From Nephromyces sp. MM_2019 (lineage: Eukaryota > Apicomplexa > Aconoidasida > Nephromycida), in the NCBI GenBank assembly GCA_015657535.1, contig JADHZB010001133.1, forward strand, positions 13,254 through 34,007: a stretch of DNA of 20,754 bases, read 5' to 3'. Below, in pieces: positions 8,753-17,800 of the stretch. The position numbers and the translations under genes are program-made. Under the pieces are notes generated by a model. It saw only the letters and a program-made list of their open reading frames with translations. It made no database searches and was not told the origin of the DNA. Each line of letters opens with the position of its first letter. The stretch's first letter is position 1.

Positions 8753-11689
8753 CTACACTTCCTGCTGCTTCTTCTTCTTCTTCTTCGGTATACTTGCAAG
8801 TTCACTCGCATTACTTTGTGGAGAAGCTAAAGTGGTGCTTTCAACAGCCTTTGAAGAGGAGCCTTCTATATCAACTAACTTCCTCTTCTTCCCAGAAACT
8901 TCTGCAGAATCCTCACTTTTTGATGATTTTTTCTCCTTCTTGCTGTCTTCACCCTCATCTTCCACCACCACCTTCTTCTTCTTCTTTGTTTCTTCTTTCT
9001 CATTCTGTTTCTTCTTCTTTTTCTTCAATTCAGTGGATTCTATACCATCCAACAGTTCGTTTCCCTGCTTCAACTTTGATACGCGAGCTTCATCTTCCTG
9101 ATAAAAAAACTCATATTAGGGTGTGTGTGTCTTTTTAGATGTGCGAGTTTGGTACGTATATGCGTAGCTGTGTATAGGAGTGTGCACGCGCCTGCCTGTA
9201 CATGTGAGTGTGTGTGCATTGTATCAAGGTTGGGTAGCACCCGTTACCAAAAAGAAGGAAACTCCACAGTTAGTGCAGGGTGCGTGGTGTACGTACAGTC
9301 AGTATATATCCCGCGTGTATACACATGTATACTTCTCTCACCTTCCCCCAACCTCCACACACAGCATGAAATGCCCATTTGACACTTCAGACACACACTG
9401 CTGATGAATCTCGCTCCAGCGACAAGACATGCACACAGCACATGTCACAACCTCCCCACATATACTACAGCTCAAATTCCCGCCCTCAAACGCCCCCCAC
9501 TTCATTCCACTTAAAACATCCCTCCTACATTTTACTACTAACTATACTTCACTCCCCCTAAGATATCACTCTCCCCAAGATATTACTCCCCTCCCCCCAC
9601 TCCCCACTCACCCGTATAGCCTCCCTCATAACATCGATATTCCTCCTCCTTTTCACACTCCCCCCACCTCCACCCCCCAGGCGATTGACAATCTGCTCCT
9701 TCATCTTTCCCCCAAAAGTTCCATCAATTCCTTCCCCCCTGAAACTATCAATACGAGCCGCTAAAGAGCATTTATTCGCCAGATACCTCGAAATCCTCCC
9801 CTTTTCCCCCTTCTTCGCTTGACCTATGAAGGTACTCTGAAACAGCAGCCCATACTTTGGCGTGTTGCCTTTGCTCTTCAAAGCTCTAAACAAAGCCTTC
9901 TCAGCCCCTAGTATTTGTATAGTAGAAGAGGGGTATTTTGCTAAGCTAACTAGAGAGCCAGCATGGCTGATTAGACGAGCTGCTAGGACATCTCCAAGAA
10001 GGGCTTGGAGGTTAGGAGAGACTGTCTCTAGCTTGGAGGAGAGGAAGGAGATGAGATGCTCTCGCTGTCTGTACAGTCGAACCACCTGCTCAGCGAAGCT
10101 TCTGATGTTTAGGAAGTCCTGGGGGGTGATCTCCTGCCCGAAGGAGTGTTTGCTGGCTTCTTCAATCTGATCTACGAGGTCTTGGGAGTAGAGAACCTCC
10201 AGGAGTGACGCAGTGGGGAGGGGGGTGGCGGTTGATCTGGGGGTGAGGGGGGGGTGTATATTGGTAGGTGAAGGCATACATTGTTAAGTGAAGGCACACA
10301 TACAGATGGCACACAAGTGAAGCCATACACGTAGAAGGAAATGAAGACACAGAAACACCGACAAACATCCACACATGCCGACACACACCAGAAAGGAAGA
10401 AAGGAAAACAACACACACACCAACACACGCAGACCAACATGCACACACCAACAAACGCACTCCAACAAAGAGACACACCAACACACGCACATCAAAATAC
10501 ACACACCAACTCGCACACCAATATACACACCGGCACACCAACACACGCATACCAACAAAGAGACACACCAACACACGCACACCAAAACACACACACCAAC
10601 ACACACAGAATCTTACCTATCTCCTATAACACTGACGGCAGCACAAAATTGAAGATGATCACTCAGTATCTTTCCAAGCTCAGGAAAATGCCAAGAATAC
10701 CACTCCCTCAGACGAAGAGCGAAGCGATTGATGTTTTTGTCTAAACTATCAATCAGAGCTATCGACTGCATAATTGACTTATCCTGACGATTAGGATCGA
10801 ATTGAATCTTCTTCCTTGAGTAGCTGAGAGAGATTGGAAGGATTCCAGGGGGTTGATCAGAGTGCACACACACACATTTGCAAGTACACACACACACACA
10901 CACATTTGCAAGTACACACACACACACACACATTTGCAAGTACACACACACACACACACATACAAACGCAAACATACACACACTCCCAACCTTTCCCACG
11001 CCAAACCTGTGCCCCAATCCAACTTGAAAAACAGGCAGCTTCATTGTATCGCTAATCTTCACCACCTTCTCAATGTGTGATCGACAGGCTCTAAAGACAT
11101 CAACCAGGCTCGAATTGAAGTGCACACTAAACTTGTTGCTAGCAGCTGCCAGAGACTTGGCTAGAAGAGGATCAGCTACTCCCAATGAAGACACTTTCCT
11201 TCCTGAAGCAGCTTTTTCAGCAGAGAGAACGTCTTTTTTCGTTTTTTTCCCCTTTTTTCTTCCTTCTTCATCGGCAGAAAGCAATCCTCCACCACTAGGA
11301 AGATTTGTCTCCAAGAAGGTGGTGAGAGTGGGGGTAGCTTCTCCAGTGCTTATCCCCATCATATTTGCCAGAGCTTCCTCTGCATTCTTGAAGGGGTGGA
11401 AAGCTACGAAGGAAAGAGCCTCAGAAAACCGATCAGACTCCACTGCTGGGCTACTATATTCGTTCTTTGAGTAGATTCCCCCCCCACCACCCTCTGCTTC
11501 AAAGGCAAAACCCCCCAAAGAAGAGTTTCCGCCAATCTTTTCCCATTGATTTACCTTGAAGATGGAGTAACCAGCTGCTGATTCAAAGAGGATGAAATCG
11601 TAGTGAAAATCTCCACTCCCACTTACACCGGATGGAGGAAGGGCTGAGGAAGATGCATCTGTGAGGGGGGTCTGTGTGGTGGGCGTCAT
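8753..11689 (-). CDS. NOP56: NOP56, box C/D snoRNP core protein, four exons, complete
   Basis: Exons in reading order: 11689-10991, 10810-10617, 10236-9612 and 9097-8753 (stop TAG). They join in phase to about 620 residues. NOP56 binds box C/D snoRNAs with NOP58, fibrillarin and the 15.5K/SNU13 protein in the nucleolus and supports rRNA 2'-O-methylation. Domains: an N-terminal domain starting FHYDFILFESAAGYSIFKVN, with FVAFHPFKNAEEAL; the GLGH motif and the MQSIALIDSLDKNIN helices leading to LREWYSWHFPEL; the Nop domain with SHAGSLVSLAKYPSSTIQ, QILGAEKALFRALK, GNTPKYGLLFQSTFIG and KGRISRYLANKCSLAARID; then NIDVMREAIR and a Lys/Glu-rich tail ending in KKKKKKQQEV. A Gly6 run is inserted after IVNRL, and the linker after the coiled-coil start is shorter than in human NOP56. 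The exon 2 acceptor could be 10810 or 10807, a difference of one Lys. NOP58 is the close alternative; the N-terminal domain and the sequence around YSWHFPEL fit NOP56 better. Confidence 0.95.
10281..10612. repeat. CA-rich intron repeat with duplicated phrase
   Basis: This fills NOP56 intron 2 (10616-10237). The plus strand carries imperfect ACACCAACAC-type units. A longer phrase containing accaacaaagagacacacc followed by aacacacgcac occurs twice, near 10450-10490 and 10550-10582, so a segmental duplication sits on top of the simple repeat. Confidence 0.65.
10862..10965. repeat. 28-bp tandem repeat, three copies, in NOP56 intron 1
   Basis: The unit is a CA run followed by catttgcaagtac. The ttt of successive copies falls at 10877, 10905 and 10933, an exact 28-bp spacing. 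It lies in the 180-bp first intron of NOP56. A similar tatttgcaagtaa string occurs at 19520, outside this array. Confidence 0.8.
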
Positions 11690-12625
11690 CGTGGTGCCTT
11701 GAGGGGGGGGTCTGGGGGGAGAGAAAGGAGGGGAGGTGATGGGGGGGTGATAGGGGAGCGTGGGAGGGATGAAAATATATGTATAATAAGAGGGGGGGAA
11801 TCTGTATATAAGGGGAGTGATAAAAATGGGGGTGGGGGGTCAATGGGGGGCTATCCGTGGAGAAGGGGGTAGGTGACCTCCTCCAAGGAGCAAATATATG
11901 CTTATAAGAGGGAGAGGAGTTAGCTTGGAGGATTTTAGCGATATGATAAGCTTTTCTTCCCAGCAGATGCAGAGATGAAAAGTAAAGGAATTCAACACAC
12001 AAAACTATCAGCCAGCCTGTTTGCAAAAGATATCTCTCATTAGAGAGAAAGTATTTTAAAGAGATTTTTTCATCAAAAATAAGGGAGAAGAAGGTGAGCA
12101 ACAAACCACACACACACAGCCAAAAAACACCACCAAGTCATGAAGATGAGCAACAAATCACACACCGCCAAAAGGAAGATATCTTCACTCAAAAAACATC
12201 AAAACACTCAGCATAAAGAAATTACGTTGATTATATCGCGCTTTGGCCTCCCACTGAGATGCTGCGACTCCTAGAAAGAAAACATCAATGCGATTGCTCC
12301 AGCAAGAGGAGAAAAAACCAGAAAACAGCTTGAAGACGCAAGAAAACGTCTAAATCTTATCTTTTTTTACTCTTTATTCTGCTTTAAATAATTTTCTAAA
12401 GAAACACTCAAATTCTGCGCTTTTAAAGTGAAAAGCGAGGAAAAACACCGCAAAAACCCCAAAAATAAACTTCCAAAATGAAGCGATAAAAGCAGCTGTT
12501 TTGAGGAATGTGTAGCCCAAACTACTTACGTAGAAGGCGCAGTATTTACGAGGAAGAAACAGACATTTTATGAAGAAGAAGCAAACAAACAACTAAATTC
12601 AAAGAAAATATCAAAAAACAGCGGA
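11690..12625. promoter_or_regulatory. Divergent intergenic region between NOP56 and the plus-strand unknown gene
   Basis: About 0.9 kb with no supported gene. The NOP56-proximal 190 bp (11697-11880) are strikingly G-rich on the plus strand, with runs of four to eight G. The rest is A-rich, ordinary-complexity DNA free of TG/CA microsatellite, unlike most spacers here. The two flanking genes are transcribed away from it, so it most likely contains both promoters. I could not identify a specific promoter motif. A minus-strand frame at 12592-12374 is Phe-rich and is probably chance. Confidence 0.45.
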
Positions 12626-14439
12626 ATGTGTTTGAATTTTGCGACAAAACCGCAAGAAGAGGGGGGGGAAGTAGGAGAAAAAGAGGAAGAGGAAGAGGAA
12701 GAGGGAGAAGCAGCAGCAAAAGAAGAGGAAGAGGAAGAAGAAATAGGAAACTAGCGAAAGTTAGAGAGAAAAACGTAAAGTGTGTGTGTGTGATAGGGAA
12801 ACTCGATGAAGTGTGTGGAAAGAAGAGGATGAAGAGGGTGAGCTTCTGTAGAGAGCAAAAACTTGTGTGTGAGGGGGGCTGATGAGAGGTTTTCGGTGTT
12901 TGAGTCGGTAGGTAATGTGGGCGTTGCGTATGTCTTCAGTGTGTGTGTGGGGGGATGGGTTAATGTGGGTGGTGTAGGGGGTGTGTGTGTTTGGCGGGGG
13001 CTTAATGTGGGTGCGTGTGCTCGGTAAGTGTGTAGTGTGTGTCGGGGGTTTTGTGTGCGTGCGGGAGTAGCGTGGAAGTTTGTGACGATTCGTGTGTGCG
13101 GTGTTCGTGGTTTGTGTGTGTGGGGGGCGTCCTGGGGGTTTGTGTGCGTAGGGCTCGTGGAGGTTTTTGTTTGCGTACGGTTTGCGAGGACTCGTTGGTG
13201 TAATTGCCCTACGTGTTTCGTATGCGTGTGCATATAGCGGCGCCAGATTCATGTGTTTGTTTAGAGCACCCCATTAGTGTGAGCACGAAGCCTACATGTG
13301 TGTTTGTGTTGTAGCACTACATCCGTTGTTATGTTTCCATAGGGGCTCCAGGTGTGTGTGTATGTCTATGTGCATGTGTGTGCGTGTATGTGTGTGTGTC
13401 TCTGGGTGTTTTTTGTTGTCGCAAAAACGCTACGTTTTATCAATAGCCCTAGTTTCCATGCAGTAAGACAAGATGAGCCCCTTTCTGAGCAGCAGCAGGT
13501 GAATAGACGAAGCTCTTCCTCTTCATTACAGCATCGGCACACATACCGCTGCTTACTGGAGATGATGCAGTACTTTTACACACACAAGATATAATGTACT
13601 CGGATTAGCTTAACTCTCTGAAAAATTGAAGTTTTATTAGTGTGTGTGTGTGTATGAAAGATTCTTATCTTATATGGGGTCGCAAAATGAGCAGACACAT
13701 GCGCGTACGCCCAAGTGACAGATGAGTCTACACTGAGGGGGGGAGAAGCTACAAAAATACACTACAAGAGTAGCTCAAAGACACACTAGAGGATTAGCTC
13801 AACTACACACTGAAGGATTACCTCCACAATAAAAAGCAGCCCAACACACACGGAAAAGACACACCCAGTAATGAATCAGTTCTTCATAAGCCAAGAGCAG
13901 TCCTCGCACAAAACATTGAAGTTGATTTCAACTAAACCTCGCAAAGTGTTCGCCCTGGCCCTTGTCTTTCCATTGGATTGTATGCTTCAAAGTTTATCCA
14001 GCAAACACACACACAAACTAATCCCTTATATGCTTTTCATGAGGCAGTGTATATACACTGCTTTATCTGCAAGCTTTGTGAGGAGCTTAGTCTCAGAGCA
14101 AGGCTCTACATCTTTGGATTCCCTTTATTATATGTAAGTGTGTTCTTAGCACAGTGTGTGTGCACTTGCTAGTATTGGGGTGTATTCGTGTGCGAGTGTA
14201 TTTGTGTCTGCATGTGAGTATTCATGTGTGTGTATATATGTATGCGTATTTTTGTATGTGTGCACTTATCTGTGTGTGTGTTTCCACCTGAGTATGTGTG
14301 TGTGTGCGTATCTTTTCGCGGTGGGATGAAGCTCTCTTATATCTTTGACATTTCTCCCATAAAACTACGTTATATTGCACTGATTCTACAGCAGAAAGCA
14401 GCAATAAAACCACAAAAAAGCATTGAAAAATTTGGATAA
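12626..14439 (+). CDS. Small multi-exon gene of unknown function, model partly tentative
   Basis: Best supported are the last two exons: 14074-14133, reading LCEELSLRARLYIFGFPLLY with a strong donor gtaagtg, and 14392-14439, reading QKAAIKPQKSIEKFG and a stop. They join in phase. Upstream, 13315-13351 (HYIRCYVSIGAP) joins in phase to 13464-13569, which reads VRQDEPLSEQQQ, then a Ser-rich stretch, then HRHTYRCLLEMM. The Ser-rich stretch (13500-13532) begins gtgaat and ends ttacag, so it could be a 33-bp intron that keeps frame. A bridging exon at 13891-13945 (QEQSSHKTLKLISTKPRK) and a first exon at 12626-12670 (MCLNFATKPQEEGGE, donor gtagga) fit the phases but are weak. The protein would be roughly 120-130 residues, basic at its C terminus. 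I do not recognise the family. Confidence 0.4.
12655..12755 (+). repeat. Purine-rich GAAGAGG tract
   Basis: A run of GAAGAG/GGAAGA units near the presumed 5' end of the plus-strand unknown gene. Read in the ATG frame from 12626 it gives Glu-rich sequence and stops at the TAG near 12752. It may be leader, first-exon or first-intron sequence. Confidence 0.5.
12885..13240. repeat. TG/G-rich low-complexity block
   Basis: Imperfect GTGTGTG, GGGTTTGTGTGCG and GTGGGTG phrases. The minus-strand frames are His/Thr/Pro-rich repeat translations. It probably lies in an intron of the plus-strand unknown gene. Confidence 0.65.
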
Positions 14440-14800
14440 ATGCCGAGCTCCCTCCTCATCCTCTAAAGTTCACTCTAACACCATCTAAAAAGCTGCACAC
14501 ACAACCTTTTAGACGACTATGCGCTAGAAAAAATAATCAATAAGGATGTGTGTCTGTGTGTGTGTGTATGTGTGTGTGTATATGTGTGTGTGTGTATGTG
14601 TGTGTGTATGTGTGTGTATTTGTGTATCTCTGTGTGTGTGTCTGTGTATCTCTGTGTGTGTGTATGTGTGCATGTGTGTGTGTCTGTGTGTGTGATTATA
14701 TCGGTGTCTTTCTCTCTCTGTATGATTAAATCTGTTTGCATCTGTGTGTTTGTGTGTATCTCATTGACAATGAGATGCTTCAAATCCCCTCCTTAAAGCA
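14440..14800. other. Spacer between two convergent gene ends, with TG microsatellite
   Basis: Between the stop of the plus-strand unknown gene and the ClpR stop on the minus strand. From 14546 to about 14765 it is TG-rich with TGTATG and TGTATCTC interruptions. Both 3' untranslated regions must lie here or overlap. Confidence 0.65.
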
Positions 14801-17800
14801 CTAATTTGGTTCTACCTTAGGCTGCTCTCGAGGGGGGCCCCCATTTTGCTCAGAATATGGAGATTTGAACTTCGTCAAACCCTCCATTCCGAGGCTTGGG
14901 AAACCCCCCAGCAGCTTCTGCCTGGGGGGATAGCCTTCGTCTTCATCTTCTGAGGCAGTTAATGTAGTTGAAGGCTTTGAAGTGGGGGAAATCATCTTAT
15001 CAATTAATCCATAGGCTAAAGCTTCCTGTGATAGACGTGCAGGAGGTGTGTGTGTGCGTGTGTGTGTGCGGATGTATGTGGGTATGTGTGCGTGTGTGTG
15101 TGCGTGCGTGTCTGGGTGTGTGGATGTGTGGGTGTGCATGAATTCATATATGGGTGTGTGTGTGCGTCAGGGCTTCATAGCTATCATATAGAAGGGAAAT
15201 TTTGAAGTTATATACCATCAAAGAGCCCCAGCAGCTTTCTAGGCTTGCCTGAGTCTGAAGCAACACACCAACTTAACACACAACCTTTTCTCCCTACCTC
15301 AGCATTCATATAGCGGCTTCTCTGAATATCCTTCTTCACTGTATCTACACTCCTTGACGAGGCCTATAAAGCGAATAGAAAAGTAAGCCTTAGTGCTGAT
15401 ACAAAGTAGGTGTGTGTGTGTTTGCTTATATTCTAGTGAGAGTTGGTGTCATAGTATTTGAGTGTGTGTGACACACCCAATGTGTGCGAAACTCCCAATG
15501 GATGCGAAAAATTCCCAGTATGTGTGTGAAACTCCTGCAAGAGAAGCTTATACCTTGGCAATGATAGAGATGATATGATTCAACATCTTCAGCTTCTCTT
15601 TAGCTCCAAGGGCAATATCTGTGAGCAAAAGGATGAAGTGAACCAAGTCGCTTCAAAAGTCATCAGAAAGCTCGACACATACACGCCATCTCATTAGAAT
15701 GACGACGAGTGTAAGTACCCCCAAAATCTAAATCTGAAGGGGCTATCACAGTGATCTACAAATATATGAATTTCGAGCTTTATATAAGCAAGAGATCTGT
15801 GTGTGTGTTTGCAAAAAATAGCATGAATAAGCAAGCAGGAATGCCATTATATGTGTGTGCGCAGATCTTACTACATGCTATTGCGTGATGCAGATGCGTG
15901 CTATTCAGTCTTTGGGGGTATGTGTGTGTGTGCGTGTGTGTGGGTGTATGCGTGCGCCTGTGTACCTGTATGTTCGTGTGTGCGCCTGTATACGTGTGTG
16001 CACGCGTGTATGCGTGTGTGTAATTTCGTGTGTGTTTTGGTGAGCTGGTTTTGTGTGTGGGCTGGTTTTTGTGTACGCGTTTGCTTTTACGTTTGCGTAT
16101 TTTTGTGTGCGTATATTTTTTTGTGTGTGTGCGATACAGCGTATTCCAAGGGCCTGATCTCTCTGTATGCGCGTGCGATGGCGTGTGCGCTTGTACTTTC
16201 CTGAGAGTTTGTGTGCGATACACTGTTTCGCCTATATCATAGCGAAATTAATGCATACATTGAGTGTGTGCGCAGTGTGGAAACTCACACACACGCACAC
16301 TATTAAATCTTATTAAGCACTTTTTTAGTTCAAAATTACTTTAAATGAGTAGGCTTTTTTCATACAGTTAAGATGGAGCAATTCTACTCAGCCAGTGTAC
16401 ATACAGTACCCGATGCTTGAGAACATTCCATCTCTCCCACTGATTGCTTCAGTAAAATCGTAGCGTTAGGAAGGGAGTACCTGTAAGGCTTTTTTCCGCT
16501 TGCTAGAATCATTGCTGCTGTTCCGCAAGCCTATTTTAAAGAGGAAATAATGTGTATGTGTGGGTCTTGTGTTTTGCGTTGTTGATGTGTGGGTTTTGCA
16601 TGCTCTGCTGTGGGTGTGTGTTTATGTAGAGCGCATGCGTATTGTGTGTCGTGCATGTTTTGTGTTGGGTATGCGTGTATGCGTGTGTCTTGTGTGTTGT
16701 GTGTGTGCTGGTATATGTGTATGTAGAGTGTGTGGTATGTTAACGAGGTATATTCATAGTATGTAGTATGCCTGAGAGGTGTATGTACAGCACAAGAGAA
16801 TGAAGAGAAAAGGAGAAGCTCATGGCTGACAAAAGTATCAGAAGAATATAACGAAGGTATCATCAGTATGGCTTCCAAATATATATGGTTATACACACAA
16901 GGGCGAAGAAACAAACACACACGAAGAAAAGCATACAGCAAAACGTATACTGAAACAATAGAAATCGCACAGAGAAGTCTAATCAAACCGGCAGTTCACA
17001 CACGCACACATACTAGAAGTAACTTTTAGCCTAAAAAACTAACTACAGTAGTAAGGCACATACGAAACCTAGAAAATGACGTAAACACACTACACCAATA
17101 TCCCACAAACACTACACCAATATCCCACAAACACTACACCAATATCTCAAACACACTACACCAATATCTCAAACACACTACACCAATATCTCACACACAC
17201 TACACCAATATCTCACACACACTACACCAATATCCTACACAGGCAGGTGAAGATAAGGTATACCCTCTCAAGACAAGACACACACTGAAGCCACAATCAG
17301 GCTTATGCCCTCATTCACCCTTACTAGATATGCAGATATTCTGGTGGCAGTTTTAAAGAGTGTGTGTGTTAAAGTGTATATCCGCACACGAGGAAATACT
17401 ATGTAAAACTAACACACACTCTAGAAGCTAATAAATCCTCAACTTTACAGATACTCAACCGTTTTCACACACACAGGTTTAGAACAATTTACATCAGATA
17501 CACACAGCTACTTCTTCATATGTTAGCTCACCTGACCTACGCAGATAGTGTGAACAGGAGGCTTTATATAGCTGAGAAGAGGATGAAGAAGAGGATGAAG
17601 GTGAAGAGTCTGAAGTTGAAACGGATGAAGATGACGAAGAGGATTAAGATGAAGAGGAAGAGGATGAAGAAACTGAAGATGAAGATGGAGCAGATGATGG
17701 TGATGAGGATGAAGATGAAGATGAAGAGGATGAAGATGAAGATGAAGAGACTGAAGTTGAAGATGAGGATGAAGATGAAGAGACTGAAGTTGAAGAGGAT

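Noticed and set aside
9098..9611. Search for an intronic snoRNA in NOP56, as seen in vertebrates
   Set aside because: No sense-strand C/D box pair or H/ACA signature was seen in any of the three introns.
12374..12592. Minus-strand Phe-rich 72-codon frame in the divergent spacer
   Set aside because: Phe/Lys bias follows from A/T-rich composition and there are no supporting neighbours.
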